Shown: positions 24,848-37,303 of the stretch, piece by piece
How positions within the stretch are numbered: the first letter of the stretch is position 1
Layout of the letters: each line of letters begins with the position of its first letter
Assembly (NCBI RefSeq): GCF_008831285.2
Contig: NC_045138.2
Coordinates: 35,951,115 to 36,015,114 of the forward strand
Length of the DNA: 64,000 bases
Source of the DNA: Nymphaea colorata
Taxonomy: Eukaryota > Streptophyta > Magnoliopsida > Nymphaeales > Nymphaeaceae
Direction: 5' to 3'
The notes under the pieces: model-generated
Databases searched by the model: none
Seen by the model: only the letters and a program-made list of their open reading frames with translations
What the model was told of the DNA's origin: nothing
Position numbers and translations under genes: made by a program

Positions 24848-25940
24848 CTGCACCACAATTACCTCCCTTCATTCCATTAGTAAAAGCCCATATGTGTTTT
24901 GATTCATCGCCAATTCAGTTTTACATATAAAAATTTATGGACACGGGTGCAAATAGATCGAGAGAGACAAAGATTACATGAAAGCGCATAGCAAAGTTGA
25001 ATGGCAGGGCCGATTTCTCTTCTCACGTCTTAAGGCGGCAGGTTAAGAGACAGAAACGTAATATTAAATATGGGTTTCTTTTCCAATTAATGTAACAGGG
25101 GGATTCTTGGGGTAATCCCTCGCCGGCAAAGGAAGACTACAAAATATTAATATATATTTTAGAATTATATTTTTATATCCGTGGAGCATTGTGCCCGTCG
25201 AACTATAGTTTCAAAATTTTACCAAATATCAAAATAAAAAAATATTTTTTTTATGTACATTAAACTAATTTTTTAAATTTACATTTAAATTTTTAAAAGC
25301 TAAAAGGAGAAGGGGGCACCATGGCCTCTACCGACCCGCCTTGTCTTCCATCACTTTTTTTCACAAAAACTAGTTAGTTATTTATGAGCATTCTGACGCG
25401 TAACATTATGCAGATCAACAAAATTATTTGTTTACCTTTTATAAAATCTTAATCACACACCCAACAAATACACGTAATGATCATTTTTTTTTTCAATTGT
25501 TAACGAACAAATACAAGGCGGCATAAGTGGTACCCAACTAAAGGGCGTATGTTATGTATGTATGCTTAGTTTAGCTTGTGAAGGGTTCATAGAGCCAAGA
25601 ATTGTGGAATAAAAATAGGGTAACATTTGAAAGGCAAGAATTGTGGAATAAAAAAAAAAGTTTCCAGAAACAAAATTTTGGAAATAGTGGAATGGAAATA
25701 AAATGCATATTTCCAAACTGAAAGCTTATTTGACAGATCTGGATTTATATCCTTCGAAGCAAGTTTCCATGTTTGTCAGACAATAAAATCTGGATTCTTA
25801 GAAAGGTCGAGTATTTTAGAATTTTTACTAAAAACATGAGGCATCTAACTAATTCTGGTAAAGGATGCCACATAATACTGAAAATAACTGGGACGAAGTG
25901 AATTTTTTTTAAGAAAAGGGTTTCGATGTTTTCTTTGTTC
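24848..25940. other. psiTPS3 5' flank, no gene seen
   Basis: AT-rich spacer. The minus strand near 25040-24990 has a short stretch that could be the decayed first exon of psiTPS3 (an RR pair followed by Ser/Ala/Leu/Pro/Phe-rich codons in differing frames), but the evidence is weak. Confidence 0.4.
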
Positions 25941-25959
25941 TTTTGTTCATTTTTGTCTC

Positions 25960-26075
25960 CGCTCCCTCGGTCTTTCTTTGTGGGAAACCGACGAATTGTG
26001 GCCGGAGACTGACGCTTGACGGCAGGGGACGAGCGACAAAAGAAATGGCGGTCACCAACCACCGGTGCGAGATGA
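25960..26075 (+). repeat. Dispersed repeat, copy D, joined to TPS intron sequence
   Basis: Matches the GGAGACTGACG to GTCACCAACCACCGGTG core of copies A and B. At about 26075 it passes abruptly into sequence homologous to the end of TPS1 intron 3 (ATGTATTTGATATT at 7741), which marks a rearrangement junction. Confidence 0.65.
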
Positions 26076-26079
26076 TGGG

Positions 26080-27290
26080 TTTTATGTATTTGATATTGCT
26101 TTTACCGACCGTTTTCACTGATGAATCGCAACTGGATTTTCAGTTTGGACCCAACTTCTGTGGAGCCGCTTCCCAACTGCACGAACTTGTGCTTTGTGAA
26201 TTTAATGAACGTAGCGGTAAGCGGAATTGGATTTTTGGCCTTTAAACCGCAGGACGGCGTGGACATATACTCCATCGTTCCAAAGCAATGGCATGGCTGC
26301 CAATTCTTTCATGTATTCTACAATGCGCGTTTGTTTGATCATGTCCTCCAGTCTTCATGTACCCATTCAATATTGCTTCTTCCCGCTACATATGGTTAGG
26401 CATTGGAAGGGATATGTAGCAAATTCCCTCAAATCAACAAGCAATAGTTACCAACATCAATGTTGACGGGAGGTCAGCCTCTAGTAATAATTAATAACAG
26501 CAGAAAAAATTGAAGAGAAACCCAAGTGTTCTTATGCTTTTTGTTATTCCATATACCATTCAAACACCTTTTGCGGGCCTCTCTTTTAGTGTGGCAAATG
26601 TTTAACTTGTCAAGTACACATTCTTGATGTTAGAAAAAGAAAAAGGTAATCCTACGAGAATGACGGTATGAATAGATCGATGGGACCACAAATGAAATGA
26701 ATGAAACGTGCGAGAGGAAAACAGCGTTTTCTTGAATACGCAAAACAGGCTTTCCACGTTCAAGGAGTTGCTTTTAATGTTTATATATTCATCAACATTT
26801 CATCTATTTCGTTTGAACATAACAAAGGGAGTCACTTCACCAAGTAAATTGTCATCAATTAATGAGAACGAGGTTTAATTATAAATATGGGAATTTTGCT
26901 TCTAAATATTTCTTTTTGTACAAGTTCGAGCATGCTACAACTACTATTGATTAGTATCCCAATAAGTGAAAAACGTAAATAAGCATTTCGTTATTTAGCA
27001 TTAACGTTACAGAGAAGACAAATGTCTTTGTGATGTTCTTGTGGTGTTTTTATGTAAAGGAGTACGATGTTTCGGAAGAACGCGCACGCAAGAAAGCTTT
27101 GAATTTGATTGGCGATGCGTGGAAGAAGCTGAGCCAGGCAAGCTTGCAAAGTTGTCCTCATGGTTTTCATCCTGCCCTAACTGTGCTCGCGTGGAGCGGC
27201 TGTTATATGCGTTTATCGGCAAACCACCATCGAGGAACACATTAGAAATATGCTTGTAGAAAGAATTCGAGTTTTACCGCGGCCGCCCGC
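26080..27290 (+). pseudogene. Partial TPS1-like pseudogene (psiTPS4)
   Basis: Sequence 26080-26360 matches TPS1 7735-8010: the end of intron 3, the whole of exon 4 (26144-26288; LDPTSVEPLPNC and GIGFLAFKPQDG) and the start of intron 4. The exon 4 donor GT reads GC here. Sequence 27045-27290 matches TPS1 8455-8740, the last exon (KEYDVSEERARKKALNLIGD), with deletions that shift the frame before the end. Exons 1-3 and 5 are absent, and about 650 unrelated AT-rich bases lie between the two pieces. It shares the Leu of TPS1 where TPS2 has Trp at the start of exon 4, so it derives from a TPS1-like gene and not from TPS2. Confidence 0.85.
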
Positions 27291-27956
27291 ATGTCATGCA
27301 TGGCATTATTGATGAATATTATGCATAGTCTGCAAAGACAAAGAGATATTTCTATTTTTTTGAACTCTTATGTTTTTTTAATGTTGCTCTATCTTGTTTC
27401 GTCTTTTCCTTTTTTGAACTTTTTATGTAAAGATTATGCGTGCATGTTTGACTGCTATTGTGAAATATCTAACGTAACTAGCATATTGTGATGCATATCC
27501 AAACTGTCAAAACTGCATGGACTTATGTTGCTCAAAGGCAAACTCTGCTGCATGGCAAACTCTATTGCTTCTTGTTAATTCAGGAAGGTCTAAAGGATAC
27601 TTCTTGTTAATTTATTTCCTCCTAGAAAAACTAACGATATTTCTCATTTCTTTTTGTTTCGGGAACTGATCAGCGACAGCTCCCTATTTCAGACCAAGAA
27701 AAGTCTTCTAAATCCAAAACAGATGTGAATGTGCGCTGCACAGGCCAAAGCTACCAAGAAAATTTTTGATTCTCGGTTTTTTTTTGGATTATCGGGTCCG
27801 ATCCGAACGGTTCACATCCATACACAAAGAAGCCATTGTCATGTTCAACCACCGCCTTCTGAGAAAAAGAGCATTTTCGGTCAAATATGTATGAAGTAAG
27901 CAGATGGACTCCCTATACATACAAGAGAAGCTGTTTGTTTGGGGTACTGGTTACGT
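27291..27956. other. Spacer upstream of TPS2
   Basis: AT-rich DNA with no recognisable gene. It presumably contains the TPS2 promoter. Confidence 0.4.
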
Positions 27957-27965
27957 TATATATAG
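27957..27965 (+). promoter_or_regulatory. Probable TATA box of TPS2
   Basis: TATATATAG lies 170 bases upstream of the ATG at 28127. A pyrimidine-rich leader follows, as is common in plant 5' UTRs. Confidence 0.45.
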
Positions 27966-28126
27966 ACATCCAATACCCTCATTTCGATCACCACCCGGTA
28001 CTGTTGTTATTTCGCCTCTCCTCCCACAGTACTCTCTCCATTTCACTGAGTTTCTTTTGCACTTCGATCCTCACAGCCCAGGCCAGCCAAAAAGCCTTTT
28101 GATCCCTTACTTCTCCTGTTGATAAT

Positions 28127-31100
28127 ATGAGTCGCTTCTTCTGCATTTCCTCTCCTCAAACTAATTACCATCTTTCAAGTCCTTTATCAATTACTTCCCT
28201 TCCTCTTAATAATAGGCCGCCAATGGTTTGCAACTTCCCCATCACCAGAATTGAGGAATTGAAGGAGAAAGTAAGGAGAAAACTCATGGCTACGGACAAT
28301 GAGTTGGAGCTCATCAAATCTATCGATTCCCTCCACCGCTTCGACATCGCTTACCACTTTGCTCATGAGATCGAGGCTAAGTTGATCTCCATCTACCATA
28401 AATTCGGTGGATCCGACACCAGTGATCATAACTTGCATACGGTAGCCCTTCAGTTTAGACTCTTCCGGCAGCAAGGCTTCTACGTTTCCCCAGGTGAGTC
28501 CCAAGCCAAGCAGGAATACCCAACGTCTTGACCCTTTTTTAACTCCTTTATACAAGAGATCATATTAAGTAATTAGATATCGTTGCATATTCAAATTGGT
28601 AGGTTTCAAATTGATGCACCCTTTTCATTTGGCAAAGGGAACAATATATAATTGTTTCATAAATATCTGACTCAAAGAATTGGGCATATTCATAAAACGC
28701 CTAAAAAAGTGTTTTATGAATCTACTCAAATGTTTTGAAAAGATTGTTCTACTTACCAAATGGGCCTTTAGTGAGTGAGACTTAGAGATCAACGATTTTT
28801 CTTGGTGGGTGAACCTTTGCGGAAATCAACTTTTTTTTTTTTCTCTGAAGCAACCATGAGGACAATATTTGTACGCATCTTTTGTTGACCTTCGCCGTCC
28901 CATTGATGGGGCAAGATGAAGATACATGTTGTATCCGGGCTGGTATCATGGAGTGTCACCACTTTTCGTCACATCTTCAATCGGGACGAATCAAAAAGCA
29001 AAAAGCGACGAATCAAAAAGCGACGATCCCTACCACCTTTTCGCTTCAATTTATGCATGGCAGTCATACATATCAGATAACTGCTAGTTACTACTGAGAA
29101 TAATATACGTTTAATTATGATTTCTATTTTGCAGTTTGATCTAATTCTATTTGCTGATTTTGTGGTGTAGATGTGTTCCAAAAGTTCAAGGATTTTGAAG
29201 GGGGATTCAACCTTGGTTTGGCTAAAGATTCAAGTGGTTTAATGAGTTTGTATGAAGCTTCATACTTCCAGTGTCCAGGAGAAGACATACTTGGTGAGGC
29301 CAGGGTCTTTGCTAAGGCACATCTTGAGGCACTAATTCCACTTCTTCACCCCTCTCCAGCCAACCAAATCCGGCATGTGCTAGAGCATCCTTTGCGTTTA
29401 ACGTTGCCAAGGATTGGAGCAAGACACTATATAGAACGTTCTTGTGAAGATCAAGAAATGGTAGAACTGGCAATATTGGAGTTCAACTATGTGCAATCCC
29501 TTCACCAAAGAGATCTTCAAGAATTTTCTAAGTAGAGTCCCTTTTTCCATACTTCCTTTGGGTTTTCCAGTACTTCCTTCAATTTGCTCTCTTATTTCAA
29601 ATTGTTGCCGGTATGCTTGACGTAATTCATGTACAACTTGTGAAATTTATGTAGGTGGTGGGAAGAGCTTGGGATAATCAAGGAAATGGGATTTCTTACA
29701 AGAAACCAGCCTGTGCTGTGGTTCATGTTATCCACTTTGGCGTTGCCAGAGCCACAATTCTCCCGGTTGAGGATTGAATTTGCCAAAATCACAGCACTGA
29801 TCTTTGTTATCGATGATCTGTTTGATGTTTATGGAGATGATCAGTTGGATGATCTGGTTCTCTTCGTTGAAGCTTTCAATAGGTAAGGCATGTTTTAACG
29901 AAAAGGGGTACAGGAAAATATCCAAGCACACACACCAAACATGTAAAATGCGTGAATTTGTTCATGAAGGCATGCATATTGTTTTCGTGTTTCGATCTCT
30001 CACCGCATGGAACGGGATGCTTTGTTCTCGATCGCCAGTATTTTATTGCCGATCAAACAACTTCAAGGTGTTCCTACGGTTTACAACTCTTTGGGGTCCA
30101 CTATTGTTTGTCAAATGGAGGGGAAATTTTCCTTGTGATAAAAAAATTCACGTCTTAGACTCGTTTCCACTCAATATATATTGAAGTTTTCAATTTTAAT
30201 TAAACATATTCTCTCCATTTGTCAAAAGGAAAAAATGGTATCGATCGTCAAATAGAAAGGACTATTGTACTCCTTTGAAATTGGTTACAAGTTGTCCATA
30301 TATATGAAGTTATTTTGTCGAAGCCAGACTATATGGAATAACGTATATGAGGTTACTTTCTCAACCGTCTTCCTTAATTATACGTTATTCCATAGAATTG
30401 GCAGTTGGGCAACACTGAATTTAGAACTTGTTGGATTAGAAGCAAGCCTGCATGTGAAGTCATTCTTAGAACTATGCATTTCAAATCCGGATAATATATT
30501 GATTTGATGAGTTCCAACAAATTAATCTCTGCCGCAAAGAAAAACCATTAATTTGCTTATCTATAATAATATTAATGATTTTTTGTCTGAGATGTATTGA
30601 CTGGTGTATCCAATGGGTATCTTAATTTTATTAGCTGGGATACGGCATCTGTGGAACAACTCCCAAGACACATCAAGTTGTGCTTTTTGGCCTTCATGAA
30701 TGTACTGAATGGAATCAGACTCATGGTCCTGACACAGAACGGCTGTGACATACTTCAGCATTCCAAAGCAACGGTATGTTTAGCAATACCTTCTGTGCTC
30801 ACGTAAGTGCTAATCTGTTTCAATATTTTTCTTCCCCTAGTCGGGTGAAACGGGAGGGTATATACCGTTTGATTTGACAACGCATTCTCGCCGTGACAAA
30901 TTGGTTCTGATCATTTTTTCTTTTCTTTTTTTTCTTTTCGGCAATTAATCAAGACCATTTATGGGTTTTCTGTTCAATATCGATGTAATTAATTGAATAA
31001 TTAGTCCATTTAATTCTTCGACAAAATGGTCACTTTTCTGCAATAAAAGAGAAGTTTTAGTACTTAATTTCTGCCATTTTGTTTTAATACTAGTATTGGA

Positions 31101-32397
31101 CTTCTCGAGTTTGCGCTAGTTTTTATTTATTCATATTTCTTTGATCTCCTGAATCAAACAATTTGATGAAAGCACTTGAGGACACCTTTCCAGCTGTTAG
31201 ATGGGTGGCTTTCTTTGACTCCAGACAACGAAGTCCTCCTAGTATAATAATAGAGCTCATGGACCATTTATGTCACTCCAGACAGCGAAGTCCTCCTAGT
31301 ATAATAATAGAGCTCATGGACCATTTATGTCAATGTACCAGATTTAGATGGGTTACCCCACTGAACTACTTCAAAAAGGTGAAATATGAAAAAAAAAAAA
31401 AGGACGATTAGGGATTAGATTCGGATGTAAGAAATGACATCCGATGATCAAATTCATATTCAGATTTGGTTTAAAAAGAATATCAGTTAAGCATCAATAT
31501 GGCTAGTTAAACTTTGGTATATCTAAAATCCATGAATGACGAAAGTAAGTTATTACGTTTATGGTCAATTGTTGGAGTTTATTTGTAAAGATGAGCCGCT
31601 TTTACTTAATTTGAACTTGTACTAATTGAGTCTTGAACCACATATATCCCTATCATTTGACGCTTTATAAATATTTTCGTAGATATTGTTACATCATTTC
31701 GTGGTTGACTGGCCAATAATTAATAACCAACAAAAACCCTTTCTTTTTCTTTTCAATTTTGCAGTCAGCGTCTCTCTGCAAAGCATTTCTACGAGAAGTG
31801 AGGTGGCTGAAGTCGCAGAGCCTTCCCAGTACAAAGGAGTATTTTGACAATGCGACCACCACTAGTGGACTACCGCTTGGTCTGACTCATTTCTACTTCC
31901 TCATGCACCAACAGGTCCCAATGGAGCTGCTCGATGCCACCGCAAGCCTCATCTTCCTTCCTGCTGCAATATTCCGACTGTGGGATGATCTTGGTTCCTC
32001 CAAGGTAACATGCACGACTGCCTCCATCCCCATCTCTCCTTCTCGATCTCTCTCATCTCTAGCAAACATATGTGTAACCTTCTTGTGGTCTGTCTTTTGT
32101 CAGGTTGAAAGAGATCGAGGATACGATGCTTCCTACGTAGAGTTCTATGCAAAGGAACGCAATGTTTCCAAAGAATATGCGCGGAAGGAAACTTTGAATT
32201 TGATTGGCGATGCGTGGAAGAAGCTGAACCAGGCAAGCCTACAAAGTGGTCTTCAAGATTTCACTCCGGCCTTCATCAGGTTTTCCGTGAATTGTGCACG
32301 CATGGGGCAGCTGTTACACTCGTATGGCAAAGACGATCAGGAGACGACCATCAAGGAGGATGTTCAAAAGATTTTTATAGAAAAAATTTCAAGCTGA
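28127..32397 (+). CDS. Terpene synthase TPS2, TPS-g-like
   Basis: Class I terpene synthase with the same six-exon layout as TPS1: 28127-28493, 29171-29531, 29655-29882, 30635-30773, 31765-32004, 32104-32397. All introns are GT-AG with the same phases, and the model gives 542 residues. DDLFD is at about 296-300 and DDLGSSKVE at about 439-447, so both metal-binding motifs are intact. RRx8W is absent and RNQP (about 259-262) replaces the RDR region, as in TPS-g synthases of acyclic linalool/nerolidol type (family knowledge; product inferred). Exon 4 keeps the family's WD. Exon 5 begins SAS where TPS1 has WGS. The first 32 residues (MSRFFCISSP, then Ser/Leu/Asn-rich, few acidic) look like a plastid transit peptide, and Met33 aligns with Met1 of TPS1. 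A plastid GPP-using enzyme is therefore plausible, in contrast to TPS1. Confidence 0.92.
31217..31332 (+). repeat. Perfect-looking tandem duplication in TPS2 intron 4
   Basis: A unit of about 57 bases (CTCCAGACAACGAAGTCCTC to CATTTATGTCA) is repeated once with a single difference seen, so the event is recent. It lies deep in intron 4 and should not affect splicing. Confidence 0.9.
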
Positions 32398-33420
32398 CTG
32401 CGGCCATGCCATAGATGGAATTTTTCGTCAACCACCAACCCACATCATTTTGCAGATAAATTATACGTCTGCTATTCTTCTGCTATTCAAAACTATGTGT
32501 GCGTGTGTGTGTGTAGATGTTTTTATATTTTGTCAAATGTACTTTTTACAGATTTATATGTGTTCCAGAAATAAAAAAAAATTGCGAAGATAAATCATTT
32601 CAAGTTTGTGCATAAATCCATTTTCCCTTGTCATCAAACTTCCAACGAGATTACCAATTAACATCCAAAGGATTGATTTGCACTTGAAGTGAAAGAATTA
32701 CTACAAACTCAATGAAGAATTGGTGAAATGTGAGACGGGTCTTCAAATTCAAAGCAGATGCGAGATAGCTTGGTTTCCACCTCAGAAACTGCAATTACAC
32801 TGAAAGAAGGACGTTTCACTTCTTTAATATACACAATAGAACTTTTCGAAAAATATTTGTGAATAGCTGACCCCTATTGAAGATCTTTTCAAAGTCCATT
32901 TGCTGTTAGCTCCCTTAAAAGGGGCGTAGTATTGCTCGCCAGCTTCAGTTTCGTGTTGATGGTGAGTCTTCAGTTTGATTTCTTGATTTTCGTTAACAGC
33001 ATTCAACCAGCAAGGTAACCATAAGCTCTTAACCACTACGTCAAAGCCAACTGCCTCTCGATTATATGTCCAAGTTGTTGCTCCTTTTCCATCATAAAAC
33101 AACATCATAATATGCATAATGCAAATACAAAATAACTTTTCTATTTCAAAAAAAAAAGTACATAAATGGTTGAGTAATTAAAGGAAGGCAGATCTCGCAA
33201 TTGAAAGCAACAGAGTGCTTGAGTATCAACCAATAGCCTAATACAATTAAGTTTTCTTTTGTAACTGTGCAAAGGGCCACGGAAAGACAACATTTTTCCT
33301 TTTAAAATTTTCAAAAATTATAATTTAGCCCGATAAATTTTTAGATAACGTAGTCAGCCTCTACCCAAAAAAGATTAAAGATTTTGTTTGATCATGCTAT
33401 TTACCACATTCCTCCCCTCC
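32398..33420. other. TPS2 3' flank
   Basis: 3' UTR and spacer with a (GT)n run near 32500. On the minus strand at 32824-33117 a 97-residue frame (with DGKGATTWTYNREAVGFDVV) has protein-like composition. It may belong with the fragment at 33421-33851. I do not recognise its family. Confidence 0.4.
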
Positions 33421-33851
33421 TCAGAAACTTAAAAATAAAAATAATCGCTCCACCCCTGGTTTGGAGCAAAACATTATAATATGCACATTACTAAATGCTT
33501 GGAGATTGGCTTTGTCTCTGAAATCTTCAAACTTCATGTGCACCGCAGGACCCGCAATTGGATATGTTCTTTCCGGTGGGAACCGTTTAAAATAAGCTGG
33601 AGAGGAACCAGAATTAGGTAACAACATCCTGAGGAATTGAATGACAAAGGCTGCCAAGAAATCCTTTTTGCTTTAAAAGAACTGCCCATTGCTGTCCTGT
33701 CGACACCACGGAAAAGCGGTTCGGCCTTTTTATATATATCCAGCAAAAAAGTTTCATCTGGGGTCCAATTTTTCTCGCTTGAATTAGTGTATTCTTCTGT
33801 AATGCTTGACGTGGACCATAAATTTGAAAAATTATGTGAAAGCATGCTCAT
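33421..33851 (-). other. Unassigned coding-like fragment
   Basis: Two minus-strand frames abut with a frame change near 33650. One contains WTPDETFLLDIYKKAEPLF. The other contains AAFVIQFLRMLLPNSGSSPA, then YFKRFPPERTYPIAG. Composition is protein-like and both look like parts of the same protein, so this is probably a decayed gene, possibly continuing to the frame at 33117-32824. No domain is recognised. Confidence 0.35.
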
Positions 33852-36800
33852 GTTTCTTGGTATACTAATAATAATAAGCTTAAATTTAGATATTGTTTGT
33901 TATGACATTCTATCATAACACAAATGCCCAAGAGAACTAACCATCATTTTTATCATCGCAGGGTGAAATACACAAAACAATTAAAGACAGGTGCCAATGG
34001 TTAATTGTTTTGTGCAGTCCATCTGCGGAATTGCATGACATTGAAAGTGCTCTCTGTTTCTTGATTTTAATAGCGAAGATGTCATAACAATGATAACATG
34101 GATTTTTTTTCCTTTTCATTTTCAAAAGGCATTGTGAAAGGGGACAATTTGAAACTAGAAAAAAGTGTAGACCTTCACGAGTCATTTAGCAATAATAATA
34201 TACTTTTACTGTCTCAGGAGCCTACTTTAAAAAACAGGAAAAAATTATAATGAATCTACCTTATTTTTTAGGATAAGTTCATGATATAGTAAAATAAGTT
34301 CATGATATAGTAAGAGTGTTTTATTATTACCAAACAGCCCCTTAAAGTTTTACTAATAATTTAAGATCTTTCAAATAACAATCTTTTATTACAATAAATT
34401 TGCCCGCTGTGCTGCATGTTATTGAGGGCTAGTTTTTTATGTTTGTTTTTTCTTACACACAACATAACGTGCTGCTTTGAAACCAAGTACTCGCATCAAG
34501 GAACCGCAAAATTTTTGAACCATCTCTCTATCTTACACCTACCACTCGTTGACGACTTAATGGGACTTCTCGTTGTCTTCATCGATGCCGTCAGTTTAAC
34601 AGAGAAAAAGAAAACCAAAATAAATAAATAAACGCTATGAAGGAGCTTTCTGAATCCTACTGCCGCCGAGCAGAGACGACGATAGAGTTGTTAAGAAATT
34701 AGTTTATACGGCAGAAGAATTGATCGATCAAAGAGTTGATCCATGGCAGGTTGTCAACTCCAACACCTTCGCGTTACTACCAACTCAATTTAAGGAGAGG
34801 TCGATCGTGGAAAGAATAATAAATCTTGGTTTGGTGGCTATTGAATTTTCACGGGAACGTAAACCATCAGCACACTTGTGGGCAAAAAGCACGAGGAAAA
34901 GACTTAAATGATTGAAAAGCTTTTAGTTTCTGTTTTCGTGGAAGAAAGAAAAGTTACATGTAGACTTGTTGGGGACTGGTTGACCACGTTAAAAAAATAG
35001 TCATTATAATGACGTATTAGCTATTTTGCGAGAAAGTAAGAGAGACCTGAAAAAGTAAGGCGTGTTTATCTCACTTTAAAAAACAATTATATATAAATTT
35101 TAAAAAAAATCACTAGTTTTATATAAAAAAAATTAAAAAATAATATTTAAGCCTTTGTCAATGGCTATCGGAAAAAAATGAAAGACTGCCTTATGATCAT
35201 AAGGACTTTTTTGAAAAAGCTAAAAGATCCCTTACACGGCGCTGTAGAGTCGAATCGCACGCCCTCCATTTGCATTTCTCACGCATTTGAGGCTCAAAAA
35301 AGAAACTGCTTAGTCGTGTGGACTTTCGGTGGTGTATCGGCGACACTCCGTTATTCACAATGAATAAATATTCCGTAGATTAATTTTTTTAAGTCTGAAC
35401 ACCAATAATTAAGCAAGTCCATTAACTAACAAAAATGATAAAAAATACCCAAAAAAAATCCGAATGGCAAAACGTCGTTAAGAAAATATAGAATCGCATT
35501 AATGTAAAGACTTTGAGAGGCATAATATAGTTGGTCGAACTGGTTCACCGTTGAATGTTTGGTAGTTAGTCGAATTCTGGTTGGTTCTACTCTTATGGAC
35601 TGCAAACTGTATACTTTAGTTGACAAGTTCACCTCCACCTAAGATTGTAGATTGCTCACAACGTTCTCATATGAATTTACAGATATACGATATGGATTCC
35701 AAGTCTGAGATCCCTCTTGTTAAAATCGTCAACAACATGATAAATGTACAGAAGATGAAGTCAGCAACCTCATCGTTAAAAGCTTTTTGCTTTTTTTCTT
35801 CCTTTTACAGCAGAAGCCGATTATATGTTTTAGGTTGCAAATAACATGAAGACCACCTTCAGGAACTCCTCGACAACAACTCAACTCTCACAGAATTGAA
35901 CTCCTAAAATTGCCGGGCCTGATCACGGTCACTGATGCTCGATTTAGATGAACGCAATGTAAATGCGTCTAAATCAAGAGATTGGGAACCATACATTTAT
36001 TTAGGTTGATGACATTCAAGCCAAAATCATGTCCACAGCACTTCAGGTGTCGACCACTTTAGCTTCTGTTTCGGCTTAGTTAAAAGTAGCAATCGTAACT
36101 CGCAGGGAAAAAGAAGTGCAGTTAACTAGCCCCTACCCTGGAATGGAGATGAATAATGGGTCTGAGTCTCTACTTAACTTTGGGTAGAGCGTGTACATTT
36201 GTATCTTAGAAGTACACTTGCTAGCAGTGAAATCATCGGACTCCAATAGCGCTCCCATGCAACATAAGTTGCTGACAAATGTTTCCAGATTCATTGCAAG
36301 CTAGCCCTAGTTCACATGGAATCTTCTTAATCAATGTGCCATCTCTCTCTCCCTCCCCCACCCCAACCCACAACAAAAATGCCTACGGATACGAAATGAG
36401 CAATTTCTTTGTTTTTTATACCAACGGATTCCCCGGTCCACGCGTTCAAAAGCTTGTCCAAGTTCAAGTGGATCTCAGGACGCGTTCCGTAAAGTCGAAG
36501 ACCAAAGTTTGGAAAGCAATAAAAGCCAGTGTGACATTTGTCCCTGCAGATCCACGACGTATCAGCCGCAAACCTCCTTCAGTAAGCACTCCCAATAGGA
36601 GCTTGGTCACTTTTCGCATCACAGGCCAATCTCCGGCTTCCTGAAAACCAGTTGCAGGAAAAAGCCATGTGGCGTTCTCCTAGAACAAGAACCCACGAAC
36701 CTACTGACCCTTCAATTAACAAACATGGGAGGAACTCATCAACCTTGCCAGGGATTTTGGAGTCATGACCTTCGAAAGTCCATGTGATTCTGAAACCATC

Positions 36801-37303
36801 CCGGAATCGGATTGCAGTGACCATTTATAACGATTCACAGTCAACTCCGCAATTACTAAATGATGGCTAATAAATCAAGTAAAAAAAGAAATGATGGAAC
36901 ATCAATCAGGAAATACTGCCGTATAACAACGGCTAAGAAATTTGTGGTGCTATTTTCCTGAACAAACCGGAAACAATACAATTCCTCAACCTTTTGAATC
37001 ATACCCTACCCATGCTTACCAGTCTCCTAACACGCTTACAAGTGATAAATCAAGTCGGCCCAACACTTTTTAAGTAATGGGCCACGAAGGACTAGAGAAT
37101 CAAGCTTCCAAACAACCAGTAACTCGGTCTTTAGCTTTATGAAAGTGCAGCACTCTGACCTCAAAAAAATTGCAGCGAAGCTTCCTACGACCACTGCAGG
37201 TCACGCACCAAATTGAAATTTTATTTACCACAACAGTCATTGTGAGAATATTAAAGTGAAAACAGAAAGCAGATGTGTTCAACTGCAGACTGAGAAACAA
37301 CCT
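33852..37303. other. Intergenic sequence
   Basis: No gene is recognised. A short coding-like frame at 34720-34911 (RVDPWQVVNSNTFALLPTQF) and a minus-strand frame at 36824-36579 (MVTAIRFRDGFRITWTFEG) have no identifiable domain. The last few hundred bases before 37304 should hold the 3' UTR of the Aladin gene. Confidence 0.45.

Noticed and set aside
36279-36644. 121-codon plus-strand frame right of TPS2
   Set aside because: No domain and no splice context. Composition looks like chance reading of spacer. An overlapping minus-strand frame is equally unsupported.
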